Of a stretch of DNA of 64,000 nt, positions 9,779-19,398 are shown piece by piece. Below the pieces are notes generated by a model that had not been told where the DNA came from, searched no databases, and saw only the letters and a program-made list of their open reading frames with translations. Each line of letters opens with the position of its first letter. Position 1 is the first letter of the stretch. The position numbers and the translations under genes were made by a program. This DNA comes from Candidatus Sumerlaeota bacterium (GTDB lineage Bacteria > Sumerlaeota > Sumerlaeia > SLMS01 > JAHLLQ01): NCBI GenBank assembly GCA_030156535.1, contig JASGMJ010000007.1, forward strand, positions 62,001 through 126,000, written 5' to 3'.

Positions 9779-11773
9779 TTACTGGCGAGGCAACATGGGG
9801 CGCGGACGTCCCTGCGGTCCGGTGCCCCCCGGAGCTCCCTGCGGTCCCGTGGGGCCACGAGTACCCTGCGGCAATGGTGGCTCGAAGGCGGCGGCTTCGA
9901 TTGTCCATTCGTCCCCTGACTTGACCATTTTCAGGCGAAGCGCGTTTTCGCTTTCAAAGAGGCCGCGCTCGCGTGCATCGGGAGAGGTCTCCCCCTTGGG
10001 GACTCCGGAAATCAGGATGGTGAAAACGGCGATCGCGTGATCTTCCCAGATCACGGACTGATTGGCCATGGGAAGGTGCATTTCCAATCGCTCATAGCGC
10101 TCCCCCAGATTGGCCCGCATGCGATTGAACACCTGAATCATGCGGGCGCGATCTGCATCGGCGAGTGCGGCCAGAAGCGCCGGAGGCACAAGCCCCTCTT
10201 CCTGCGCCGAGGGGTCTTCGACCAGGGCGCGGACGACGGCCTTGATTTCCCCTTTGAGCACCTCGTGCAGCTCTCCGCCCGGGAGGGGGGGATTCCGCTG
10301 GTAGTTCCACTCCGCCTCATTGAGCCACTGCTTCGACGTTGGCTCTGCCCCACCTTGAGTCAAAAGGCCGCCGCCGAGCGGCTGGGCCACTTCGGTATTG
10401 GGGGCGTTGGCGGAGGCCGAGCTGTCGACGCCACCTCCGTTGCTTTTCGGTGTCACGCCCGCATCGCTCTCCGACGACGTCGACGCCATGGCAGAAGCCG
10501 GGGAGGGCGTCGATTTGCTGATGGCATAGAACCCGAGAGCGGCCGCCAGGCAGAGGGCGACGACAACAATGCCGCCAAAGACGAACATACCGTATGACTG
10601 CCGATGAGTGCCCACGGCGGTCGCGTGCGGAGGCAACGTCGGATAACTGCCGAGTGAGCCACCCGTTCCGGGGTTGCTGTCCTGTATGGTAGGCGAACTG
10701 TGGAGCGATGAATGAAGCGTGGTGGGCGCACGGAACGGATTTGCCTGTGACTCCGCAGGTGCGGCCGCCATCGCGGCTGCTTTGCCAGCAGTGCCGATAT
10801 GGGAAGTGGGAGCCAGGTTCTCACTGTACGCGGCGGCACGCTTGAAGGATGGCCCTTCCCCCGCGTAAAGATCGGCAAGGGTGACTTGCTCGATGGGGGC
10901 AATCGCCTCGGATATTTTTGCCATCAGCGCCGTGGCGGAGGCGGGGCGCTCTGCGGGGTCTTTCGCAAGAGCGGGAGCCAACGCATTCCACGCGGCAGGC
11001 GGAATGTGGCGATTGCGCTGGGGCATGGGGACCGGGGGGTCCTTGATCTGGCAGACGAGAACGTCGGACTTGGCCTTGGCGTCGAACGCGAATTTGTTGG
11101 TGAGCAGGCGGTAGAGCATCATGCCGAAGGCATAGACATCGGCGGCGGGGGTGATCGTGCCACCGCGAACCTGCTCGGGCGCCATAAAGGCGGGCGTGCC
11201 GACGATCGAGTCGTCCTGGGTGGCAAAGACATCGTCCATGTCGACGCGGGCGATGCCGAAGTCCATGATCTTGGGAATGCCCTTGGGAAGGGTAACCACG
11301 ATGTTCGAAGGCTTGATGTCGCGATGGACGATGCCCATTTCGTGGGCGGCGTCGAGTCCACGCGCGGCAGCCACCAGAAGGTCCACCAATGCACGAACGG
11401 TCATGGTGGTCTTCTCGATACGAACGTAGTCGTCGAGGTTGGGGCCTTCGACGAACTCCATAACGATGAAGCTGGGAATCGCCGGATCGCGCGAGATGAA
11501 AACGTCGTGGGTCTGGACGACGTTCTCGTGGACGACCTTGGCCATGGTGAGGGCTTCGCGCTCGAAGCGCCCCATGAACCCACTGTTTCCGAGGAGATGC
11601 GGCTTGGGGACCTTGAGGGCAACGGTGCGGCGCAGACGAATCTGGGTGGCGCGGAAGACGGCCCCCATCGCCCCCTGTCCCAGGAGATCGTGAACCTCGT
11701 AGCGGTCGTCGATGATGCGACCAATCAGCGAACTGAGTTGAAACGAGGGGGCGGATTCGTTATTGAATTCCAT
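9779..11773 (-). CDS. Receptor-like Ser/Thr protein kinase (kinase, TM helix, ectodomain, collagen-like tail)
   Basis: LGQGAMGAVFRA, VALKVPKP, HRDIKPSNIVVT, IMDFGIA, APEQV; TM YGMFVFGGIVVVALCLAAALGFYAI; C-terminal GTRGPTGPQGAPGGTGPQGRP. Confidence 0.92.
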   Translation of the reverse strand: MEFNNESAPSFQLSSLIGRIIDDRYEVHDLLGQGAMGAVFRATQIRLRRTVALKVPKPHLLGNSGFMGRFEREALTMAKVVHENVVQTHDVFISRDPAIPSFIVMEFVEGPNLDDYVRIEKTTMTVRALVDLLVAAARGLDAAHEMGIVHRDIKPSNIVVTLPKGIPKIMDFGIARVDMDDVFATQDDSIVGTPAFMAPEQVRGGTITPAADVYAFGMMLYRLLTNKFAFDAKAKSDVLVCQIKDPPVPMPQRNRHIPPAAWNALAPALAKDPAERPASATALMAKISEAIAPIEQVTLADLYAGEGPSFKRAAAYSENLAPTSHIGTAGKAAAMAAAPAESQANPFRAPTTLHSSLHSSPTIQDSNPGTGGSLGSYPTLPPHATAVGTHRQSYGMFVFGGIVVVALCLAAALGFYAISKSTPSPASAMASTSSESDAGVTPKSNGGGVDSSASANAPNTEVAQPLGGGLLTQGGAEPTSKQWLNEAEWNYQRNPPLPGGELHEVLKGEIKAVVRALVEDPSAQEEGLVPPALLAALADADRARMIQVFNRMRANLGERYERLEMHLPMANQSVIWEDHAIAVFTILISGVPKGETSPDARERGLFESENALRLKMVKSGDEWTIEAAAFEPPLPQGTRGPTGPQGAPGGTGPQGRPRPMLPRQ

Positions 11774-11859
11774 TGCCGATCAGCCTGAGGAATACCCGAG
11801 ATGGAGATGCGACGCTCTCTTATCGGTAAGGAGTCTGGAAAACCTTGGCGTGAAAGGCA

Positions 11860-11901
11860 AAACAAAAGGCAACGGGGGGAGAGGCAACCTGCCCCTCCCC
11901 C
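11860..11901 (-). terminator. Rho-independent terminator (minus strand)
   Basis: Minus-strand GGGGGAGG...CCTCTCCCCC stem followed by a T-rich run (CGTTGCCTTTTGTTTTGCC). Confidence 0.6.
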
Positions 11902-11935
11902 ATGTCCATTGCAATTTCATCGGTCGATTGGGAAC

Positions 11936-12307
11936 TCAGTCGGCTTCGGCCCAGGGAATCGGGTTGAACAGGGTCATGGCCTTGGGGCGTTCGACCTTGG
12001 AGACGTCGGTGACAACGCCATTCTCGCAGGTGATGACGAGATCGTAACCCTCGTAGACGCCGTACAGAACGTAGTAGCGGTTGTCGCGGATTTTGTAGAT
12101 GTAGACCTGCTTGTTTTCGACGTAGCCCGCAAATTCCGGAGCTCCGTAGCGTTTGAGAACTTCGGTCTCCTCAAGTCCCTTGGACGGTTGGAGTTCAAAC
12201 TGAACCGAGTTATCGTAAATGCCGATGCATCCCGCGAGGGGGAGCGCCGCAACGAACAGGGCTCCCGCCAGAAAGCGGGACAGATGGCGGGTGGGGCGAT
12301 GCTTCAT
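11936..12307 (-). CDS. Small lipoprotein
   Basis: MKHRPTRHLSRFLAGALFVAALPLAGC lipobox signal; ATGA overlap with the upstream kinase stop. Confidence 0.75.
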   Translation of the reverse strand: MKHRPTRHLSRFLAGALFVAALPLAGCIGIYDNSVQFELQPSKGLEETEVLKRYGAPEFAGYVENKQVYIYKIRDNRYYVLYGVYEGYDLVITCENGVVTDVSKVERPKAMTLFNPIPWAEAD

Positions 12308-14283
12308 GGTTCGATCTCCTCTGTGAGTCGCTGGATCTCTGGCCAGCGAATACGCATATCGACGAGTTCCCACTCTTCGTCCTTGAGCACAAGCCACATT
12401 TCAACCACGTCGTCACCGCGAAGGAGGCCGGCAACCTCGCGGGTGCGGCGGCTCCGGGTGGGGCGTCCCGTCACGGAGATGTCGAAGACGGCGTAGGCGT
12501 GGCTGACCCAGTAGTGGGATTTGTCGTGCTGGATGTTGAGAGTCAACGCGACCTGGGTGTACGGCCCGGCCGAGGCACGCTGGATGAAGCTGGCGAGCCT
12601 GCGGGCGTCGTCATTGCCGAGCGCGACCAGGGCATTCTCTTCGGGGTCGAACTGGCCGCGCGTCGTGGGAATTTCAATTTTCTCGTCGGCGAACTGGCCA
12701 ATCATGTTGCGGTAGCGAAGCTGAAGCGATTCCGGGGTGTCGGGCGGGTTGCGGTCGGCGTTCCAGCGGGAATCGTCGCGGGCGGGAACGGGCGTGGGAG
12801 TCGGGGCCACTGTGGGCGTGGGTTCCGCCGGAGGGGCCACGGCTTCGATTGCCTGCTCGATGCGGTCGATGATGGGGGCGGGAGTCGGCTCGGGCGTGGG
12901 AACGGGCGTCGGGACGGGGGTCGGGGGGACGCTGGTGGGCGCGGCTACGGGCGTTGGGGCGGGCGTTGGAACGGGGGTGCGGCGAACCTGCGGAACAGGC
13001 GTCGGAGTCGGCTCGGGCTCGGGAGTTGGCTGCGGAACGGGAGTGGCCGTGGCGACGGCAACGACGTTGCCGGGAGGGGGCTGTGGCGGTTCCGGTTCGG
13101 CACGCAGCCTGTTGACAACCATGACGGCCGCCACGGCGAAGAGAAGAAGGCAGACGGCGGCGACGAGTCCACCGATCAGAAAGTACAGGGCGGGTTTGCG
13201 ATCAGCGGACGGCACCAAAGGGGGCGCGGCAGGCTCGCTGGCGGGAGCGGGTTCGCTGGCTGGAGCGGGCTCGCTGGTGGGAGCGGGCTGCTGGACGGTG
13301 GCGGCGTCGCGGTCAAGCGGCGTGGCTTCGAGCTTGGTGCCGGTTACGCCGGAGAAGAGTTCCGCGAAGGCGCGCTGACTGATGGGTTCGAGTGCCTTCT
13401 CGACTCCTTCAATGAAGAGCGCGGCACTGGGAGGGCGATCGGCGGGCTCCTTTGCCAGAGCGGGCTTCAGGGCTTCCCAGAGTTTTGGGGGAATACCGTG
13501 ATTGCGTTCGTGAATGGGAATGGGTTCTTCCTGAACGTGGGCGTACAGGAGGGCGGTCTGCGTGTCGGCGTTGAAGGGAAGCTGGCGCGTGAGGAGGCGG
13601 TAGATCATCATGCCGAAGGCGTAGATGTCGGCCGCCGGGGTGACAGTGAGGCCCTTGACCTGTTCGGGCGCCATGTAGGCGGGCGTGCCGATGACGGCGG
13701 CTTCCTGGGTGGCGAAGGCGTTCTCCATCTGGATGCGGGCAATGCCGAAGTCCATGATTTTGGGAACGCGATGGGGCAGGGTGACGACGATGTTGCTGGG
13801 TTTGATGTCGCGATGAACGACGCCTCGGGCGTGGGCGGCGTCGAGGCCGCGGGCGATCTGGGCGAAGATGTCGACGAGGGCGGCGACGGTGAGGCTGTGT
13901 TCCTGGGTGCGGAGGAACTTTTCAAGCTCGGCGCCCTCGATGTACTCCATGACGATGAAGCTGGGAACGGCGGGGTCGTCGGAAACACAGACGTCGAAAA
14001 TCTGGACGATGTTCTCGTGAACGAGCTTTGCCATGGTGAGCGCTTCACGTTCGAAGCGCCCCATGAACTCCTCGTTGCCGAGCAGGTGGGGCTTGGGAAC
14101 CTTGAGGGCGACGGTGCGGCGCAGACGAATCTGGCGGGCACGGAAGACGGCGCCCATGGCGCCTTCGCCGAGCAGTTCCTCGACGGCATAGCGTTCGTCG
14201 AGCACCTGGCCCGTCAGGGATTCAATGCGAAAGGGATCGGGGTTCGAAGGCGAACTGCCGATCTCGGTGTCGTCACGGGACAT
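12304..14283 (-). CDS. Receptor-like Ser/Thr protein kinase, paralogue of 9779..11773
   Basis: LLGEGAMGAVFRARQIRLRRTVALKVPKP, HRDIKPSNIVVT, IMDFGIA; TM helix; long Pro/Thr-rich linker; SnoaL/NTF2-like C-terminus. Start MSRDDTEIGSS at 14283. Confidence 0.92.
   Translation of the reverse strand: MSRDDTEIGSSPSNPDPFRIESLTGQVLDERYAVEELLGEGAMGAVFRARQIRLRRTVALKVPKPHLLGNEEFMGRFEREALTMAKLVHENIVQIFDVCVSDDPAVPSFIVMEYIEGAELEKFLRTQEHSLTVAALVDIFAQIARGLDAAHARGVVHRDIKPSNIVVTLPHRVPKIMDFGIARIQMENAFATQEAAVIGTPAYMAPEQVKGLTVTPAADIYAFGMMIYRLLTRQLPFNADTQTALLYAHVQEEPIPIHERNHGIPPKLWEALKPALAKEPADRPPSAALFIEGVEKALEPISQRAFAELFSGVTGTKLEATPLDRDAATVQQPAPTSEPAPASEPAPASEPAAPPLVPSADRKPALYFLIGGLVAAVCLLLFAVAAVMVVNRLRAEPEPPQPPPGNVVAVATATPVPQPTPEPEPTPTPVPQVRRTPVPTPAPTPVAAPTSVPPTPVPTPVPTPEPTPAPIIDRIEQAIEAVAPPAEPTPTVAPTPTPVPARDDSRWNADRNPPDTPESLQLRYRNMIGQFADEKIEIPTTRGQFDPEENALVALGNDDARRLASFIQRASAGPYTQVALTLNIQHDKSHYWVSHAYAVFDISVTGRPTRSRRTREVAGLLRGDDVVEMWLVLKDEEWELVDMRIRWPEIQRLTEEIEP
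13232..13285. repeat. Three tandem 18-bp repeats encoding (PAPASE)-type units
   Basis: GGCTCGCTGGCGGGAGCG / GGTTCGCTGGCTGGAGCG / GGCTCGCTGGTGGGAGCG. Confidence 0.85.
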
Positions 14284-14630
14284 CAGGGCTTCTCCGGGCG
14301 AAGGGGGACGGTGCTCCCCAGCATCGTTTGTTAGGGGGGCACAGGAGAAAGCAGCGCGCAAATGGGATATTGGGGCAGAGTTTTCAGTTCTCGGTTTTCA
14401 GTCCAATGCAGCTCCCGTTCGCCCTGTTTTTCCAGTTTCGCTTTCGGTTCCGACTCCCCCATCCCGACAGGGACGGCAGTTGGAGAGCCAAGCACCGTCC
14501 CGAAGGGCGGTGCCGGGTACCCGGGGACGTTCTCAAAGCTCTTACAGGCAATTCGTTCAGTCGTCCCTGACGGGACTCTTTGCGGTTTGCTCTCCGCGAA
14601 AGAATGCCCGTTCATTTTCGAACCACGGCC

Positions 14631-15674
14631 CTACCCCTTCAGCGACTGCAACTTTTCAACGAGCATCTTCCAGAGCAGGCTGGGGTTGTCCGGGCGGATC
14701 CAGGCCATGTGGTCGCAGGCGTCGAGCCCCCAGATGGCGATGTTGCGCACACCGGCGTCGTAGGCGCGCTGGATGGCTTCGACTTGCAGGTGCTCGCGCC
14801 CGGCGGCGACGCGGAAACCCTGGATCCAGATCTGGGTTTCGAGGTTGCGCGGCTCGGCGCATTGGACAACGAGGCGGGAAAACTCGTCGACGTGGTCGAT
14901 GGAGAGTTTCTGCAACTCGAAGTAGGGATCGGTGCAGAAGACGTTCATGCCGGGGATGGCGGCGAATTCGTCCCATGCCTGGACTTCGCCTTCGACGCCC
15001 TTGCCGTGCGGGAGCAGGCACAGGGCGTTGCGGCCACCGCGCTTGGCCGTCTCGCCGACGAGGAAGGTGATGAAGTCGCGGATGCCCCATTCGAGGAACG
15101 CGACGATTTCGTCGGTTTTCTCCACGGGCATTTCATGGCCAAAGCGCTCGCGGAAGTGTTCCTGGCAAATGGGGCAGCGGCATCCCCACTGGCCCTTGCG
15201 GCCGCCAAGCCAGGTGGAAATCGAGAAGTGCGGTTCGTCCCAGAAGAGTGTATCGGCCCCGATGGCGAGAGCGGACTCGATCCACTCGACCATGAAGGCG
15301 CGGAACTTGGGATTCATGGGGCAGGCCATGCCGGCGGGCTTGCCGTCGCTGAGAATCTGCACGCAATCGAGGTTGCAGCACACGAAGTTCGAGAAAGCCT
15401 CGCCGCCGAAAACCTTCCCGACGCCCCACGGACCTGCGTAAACCTCGAAGCCTTCATCCTTCGAGATGCTGACGATCTCGCGCATCGTGCGATGGTAGAA
15501 GAGCATGTCGTTCTCGGAGTACGTGTGGCAGACGAGATTGAAGCCTTCGCCGCGCAGGCGCTTCATGTCGGTGGCGACGTGACGCGGAATGCGGTTTCCG
15601 AAGTACGAGAGCCCTGCTTTGAAATCGGCCATGATCCATTCATCCTCGGGAGACGTGGGTGTGGAGCGAACCAT
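14631..15674 (-). CDS. Hypothetical TIM-barrel (glycoside hydrolase-like) protein with internal Cys cluster
   Basis: 347 aa, coding-like throughout; FWDEPHF, QWGCRCPICQEHFRERFG, NIAIWGLDACDHMAW. Barrel-like layout is a judgement. Confidence 0.65.
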   Translation of the reverse strand: MVRSTPTSPEDEWIMADFKAGLSYFGNRIPRHVATDMKRLRGEGFNLVCHTYSENDMLFYHRTMREIVSISKDEGFEVYAGPWGVGKVFGGEAFSNFVCCNLDCVQILSDGKPAGMACPMNPKFRAFMVEWIESALAIGADTLFWDEPHFSISTWLGGRKGQWGCRCPICQEHFRERFGHEMPVEKTDEIVAFLEWGIRDFITFLVGETAKRGGRNALCLLPHGKGVEGEVQAWDEFAAIPGMNVFCTDPYFELQKLSIDHVDEFSRLVVQCAEPRNLETQIWIQGFRVAAGREHLQVEAIQRAYDAGVRNIAIWGLDACDHMAWIRPDNPSLLWKMLVEKLQSLKG

Positions 15675-15727
15675 TGGGGAAGGGCTGGGGCGTGGGGAAG
15701 GGATTTCTGGCCGCGCTCCCCCTTCGG

Positions 15728-16648
15728 CTATGCCTCCTCCGGCAACCGCGACAGCATCAGGGGGAAGAGCCGCGTGCGGAGAAACTGCACGATGACGCCG
15801 AGCAGCACGAAACGGGGCACGTAGTAAATGAGGTAGTACGCGCCGGTATGGGCAGCGCTGGCCCAGCCGGACGGAATCGGCGGTGGTCCAATCAGATGGA
15901 GGAACAGATACTCGAGAGGAGCGGACACCAACGAGAGCCCCACATAAGCTCCCACTGCGGCCAGGACGGCAAGAGCGGGGCGGCGCACGGCAGTCATCAC
16001 CCAGATCAACGGCAGACCAATGAAAAGGTTGCCAAGGACGCGGAAACAGAGGTCGCGCGCTTCCAGAAGGATGACCAATCCCACGCTGTAATCGCCGAAG
16101 GGTGCGGGGCGGGCGTGCGGAAACAGGGAGTAGAGAAACTCCGAAACGCTCGCCTGGCGGATACCGGACTCCCAGAAGGCATGACCAAGTTGCATGGCGA
16201 AAATGAAGACCAGGAGCGCGAGAACCACGATGGCCAGCAGGTGGCGAAACAGCTCATTGGGCGTCAGGCGGCTGGCGGCAACCTCGCGCCGAAAGAACTC
16301 CGAGTGGATCAGTGCGCGAAGAAGAAAACCCAGGACGATCGGGAAGATGCCGTAGACATGCAACGGCATCGTCGCAAAGGAGTAGACGCGCATCATGCCG
16401 CCGATGCCGCCACGCGGAAGAAACACCTTGGTGAAGATGAAACGTTCGAATTCATTGAAAGCGATGGAATAGCAGATCGCCGCCAGATAGAGCCCCACGG
16501 CGAACAGAAGGTAGCGGCTCCCCCAAAAGCGTTTGAGAAGGGCGACGAAGACCGTGCGCTCGCGCAAGGCGCGATGACAGGTGAAAAGAAACGCAAGCCC
16601 GGGGAGGGGGTTGACGGAGGAGGCTTGAAGCGAAGGCAACTTTTTCAC
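15728..16648 (-). CDS. Polytopic membrane protein of unknown function
   Basis: Multiple hydrophobic helices (AIVVLALLVFIFAMQLGHAFW; VLAAVGAYVGLSLVSAPLEYLF). Probable GTG start at 16648, because the longer ORF overlaps ndh. Confidence 0.65.
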   Translation of the reverse strand: MKKLPSLQASSVNPLPGLAFLFTCHRALRERTVFVALLKRFWGSRYLLFAVGLYLAAICYSIAFNEFERFIFTKVFLPRGGIGGMMRVYSFATMPLHVYGIFPIVLGFLLRALIHSEFFRREVAASRLTPNELFRHLLAIVVLALLVFIFAMQLGHAFWESGIRQASVSEFLYSLFPHARPAPFGDYSVGLVILLEARDLCFRVLGNLFIGLPLIWVMTAVRRPALAVLAAVGAYVGLSLVSAPLEYLFLHLIGPPPIPSGWASAAHTGAYYLIYYVPRFVLLGVIVQFLRTRLFPLMLSRLPEEA

Positions 16649-16701
16649 GGCAGCTCGAAGAGGGAACAAGTCGGTGACGGAACAACAGCGTGCAGCCAAG
16701 C

Positions 16702-18042
16702 TCACCGATGCGGACCCTTGCCTTCCTCCTCCGGCGGCGTCAACCCGCGCGGGTGGATGCCAAGCTGGACGACGTCGCGGCGGAAGAACAGCGCCAGCGT
16801 CCAGTCGATTGCCACCCGCACCTTGCGGGAAAACGTCGGCATCTTCATGAGGTAGATCGTGCGCCAGAGCCACCACGCGGCAATGCCGGAGAGGCGGATA
16901 CCTTTGATCTCGGCAACAGCGTTGCGGCAGCCGATGGCGGAGGTGGCTCCCCAGTCGATGAAGCGCAACGGCTTGGTGTCCTTGCCCGCGAGGGCGCGGG
17001 CGAGATTCTTCGCGAGTGCCGGACCCTGGCGGACGGCAGCCTGGGCGGTCGGCGGGTAGGTGCCTCCGCCTGGCTTGGGATTCACGGCGCAATCGCCGAT
17101 GGCCCACACGGAATTGCATCCCTTCACGCGGCCGTCGGGCTCGCACAGGAGGTAGCCGCGTTCGTCCTGAGGCACGGGGAGCGCCTTGGCGAGTGGGTTC
17201 TGGGCGATACCCGCGGCCCAGACAACGGTGTGCGTGTCGAGGCGCTCGCCATCGTGGAGCAGCGCGTGATCGGGGGCGATCTGCTTGATGGTGCTCTCAA
17301 GACGCACGTCGAGATGGGCTTCGCGCAGTTTGCGCAGCGCGTAGGCGGCCAGCCCGGGAGCCGACGTGGGAAGGATGCGCGGAAGACGCTCGACGAGAGT
17401 GACGCGAATGTCGGAAGGCTTGAGGTTGCGGTACTGACGGGCACCGGCGCGGAGGAACTCGTTGAACTCGCCGGCGGTCTCGACGCCGCTGTAGTTGGCG
17501 CCAACGACAACGAAGTGCAGCAGCGCGTGCTTTGTTTTTTCGTCGGGAGCGACGTTGGCGCGTTCGAGCATCTGGATGGCGCGGTCGCGCAGCGCCACGG
17601 CGTCGGCCAGCGTCTTGATCTGGTAGGCGTGTTCGCGCAGTCCGGGGACGGGGGGAAGGGAGGTGACGCTGCCCGGGGCAACGACAAGGTGGTCGTACTC
17701 GGCGACGCGGGTTTCCTGCTCGCCGACAATGCGGTAGGAGACCTTCTGGGCCTTGATGTCGACGGAGAGAACCTGGGCCATGCGGAAACGCGTGCGCCGC
17801 GAGAGGAACTGGCGGATGGGCACGATGACGTGGCGGGGTTCGAGACTGCCGATCCCGGCCTCGACGAGCAGGGGCGTGAAGACGAAGTAGTTGTTGGGGT
17901 CGATGACAAGAACGTCGGCGTTGCCGCGGCGCAGGTGCTTCTGGAGCGCCTGCGCGCAACTTGCGCCCGCAAACCCGCCGCCGATAACAACGATGCGGGG
18001 ACGGGTATTGACGATCATGGGCAGGGACGTGCGTTGGGCCAT
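16702..18042 (-). CDS. ndh: Type II NADH dehydrogenase (NDH-2-like FAD oxidoreductase)
   Basis: PRIVVIGGGFAGASCAQAL; VVVGANYSGVETAGEF; VWAAGIAQNPLA; NSVWAIGDCA; PTAQAAVRQGPALAKNL. Confidence 0.88.
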   Translation of the reverse strand: MAQRTSLPMIVNTRPRIVVIGGGFAGASCAQALQKHLRRGNADVLVIDPNNYFVFTPLLVEAGIGSLEPRHVIVPIRQFLSRRTRFRMAQVLSVDIKAQKVSYRIVGEQETRVAEYDHLVVAPGSVTSLPPVPGLREHAYQIKTLADAVALRDRAIQMLERANVAPDEKTKHALLHFVVVGANYSGVETAGEFNEFLRAGARQYRNLKPSDIRVTLVERLPRILPTSAPGLAAYALRKLREAHLDVRLESTIKQIAPDHALLHDGERLDTHTVVWAAGIAQNPLAKALPVPQDERGYLLCEPDGRVKGCNSVWAIGDCAVNPKPGGGTYPPTAQAAVRQGPALAKNLARALAGKDTKPLRFIDWGATSAIGCRNAVAEIKGIRLSGIAAWWLWRTIYLMKMPTFSRKVRVAIDWTLALFFRRDVVQLGIHPRGLTPPEEEGKGPHR

Positions 18043-18269
18043 GGGGGGAACTCCCGAGGGCGTGCTTGTTCCCTGTGTCCTCCGCCGAGAAAAGGATAGG
18101 AGAGGGCGGGCCGGGATTCAATCGTGGGCTGGAGGAATGACACACGCAGGACGGAAGCGACAATCCCCCTTGGCATCGGGGCCTGTCTCGCCTGTGAAGA
18201 GTCCCGGAACGGGAGAGAACTGTCTCGCAGCCCTTGAAACTGAAAACCGACAACTGAAAACTCAACGCC

Positions 18270-19358
18270 ATGCCATACTCCGAACCCACCAGCCATTACG
18301 ACTACGAGCTTCCCGAGGAGCTGATTGCCGACCGTCCCGCAGAGCGGCGCGATGGCTCCCGTCTGCTGGTGGTACCGCCAGGGCAGGGGGCGCCGCTGGA
18401 GCATCGCGCATTCAGCGATCTGCCCGAGTATCTGCGCGCGGGCGACGTGCTGGTGCTGAACGACAGCCGGGTGATCCCGGCGCGGCTGTACGGCAAGCGT
18501 CTGCCGGGAGGCGGACAGTGCGAGGCGCTGCTGCTGGAGCCGTGCTCCCCCACCGGCGACGGCGTGGAGCGCTGGACGGCACTGGTGCGGCCGGGGAAGA
18601 AGCTGAAGCCGGGAACGCGGATCGTCTTTGGCGAGGGATTCGAGGCTGTCGTGGAGGAGGAGCTTGGCGGCGGCGAGAAGCGGGTGCGGTTTGCGTGCGA
18701 CGGGACGCTGGCGGAGGCGCTGGACCGCCACGGGCACATGCCGCTGCCGCCGTACATTCTGGCGCGGCGCGGAGAGAAGGGGTCGAGACCGGAGGACCGC
18801 GAGCGCTACCAGACGGTGTATGCGCGGGCGGACGGCTCGGTGGCGGCGCCGACGGCGGGACTGCATTTTACGCCGGAGTTGCTGGCAGAGTTACAGGCAC
18901 GCGGCGTGGAGATTGCGCGGGTAACGCTGCACGTGGGTGCCGGGACGTTTCAGCCCATTACGGCGGAGGACATCGGCGAGCACGTGCTGCACATGGAGCA
19001 CTACACCGTGCCGGAGGCGGCGGCGGAGACGGTGAATCGCGCGAAGGCGGAGGGCCGGCGCGTGGTCGCGGTGGGCACGACGTCGGTGCGGACGCTGGAG
19101 AGCGCGGCGGGGGCGGACAGCGTGGTGCGGGCCGGGGTGGCGTCCACGGCGCTGATGATTGCGCCGGGGTACCGGTTCCGCGTGGTGGACGCGCTGGTGA
19201 CGAATTTCCATCTGCCGCGCTCGTCGCTGCTGTGCCTGGTGGCGGCGCTGATGGGGCGCGAGAGGCTGCTGGCAGTGTACGCGGAAGCCATCGGGCGCGG
19301 GTACCGGTTCTATTCCTACGGCGACTCGATGTTCGTGGGCGGATGCGAAGGGAGTTGA
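18270..19358 (+). CDS. queA: S-adenosylmethionine:tRNA ribosyltransferase-isomerase
   Basis: DYELPEELIADRPAERRDGSRLLV; GDVLVLNDSRVIPARLYG; PTAGLHFTPELL; TNFHLPRSSLL. Confidence 0.95.
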   Translation: MPYSEPTSHYDYELPEELIADRPAERRDGSRLLVVPPGQGAPLEHRAFSDLPEYLRAGDVLVLNDSRVIPARLYGKRLPGGGQCEALLLEPCSPTGDGVERWTALVRPGKKLKPGTRIVFGEGFEAVVEEELGGGEKRVRFACDGTLAEALDRHGHMPLPPYILARRGEKGSRPEDRERYQTVYARADGSVAAPTAGLHFTPELLAELQARGVEIARVTLHVGAGTFQPITAEDIGEHVLHMEHYTVPEAAAETVNRAKAEGRRVVAVGTTSVRTLESAAGADSVVRAGVASTALMIAPGYRFRVVDALVTNFHLPRSSLLCLVAALMGRERLLAVYAEAIGRGYRFYSYGDSMFVGGCEGS

Positions 19359-19398
19359 CGCGCCGGGGGCCCTTCGCGCGCAATCCGTCGGAATTCCG

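Noticed and set aside
12499-14334. 611-aa Gly-rich plus-strand ORF
   Set aside because: Antisense to the receptor kinase; the Gly repeats are the complement of its Pro/Thr linker codons.
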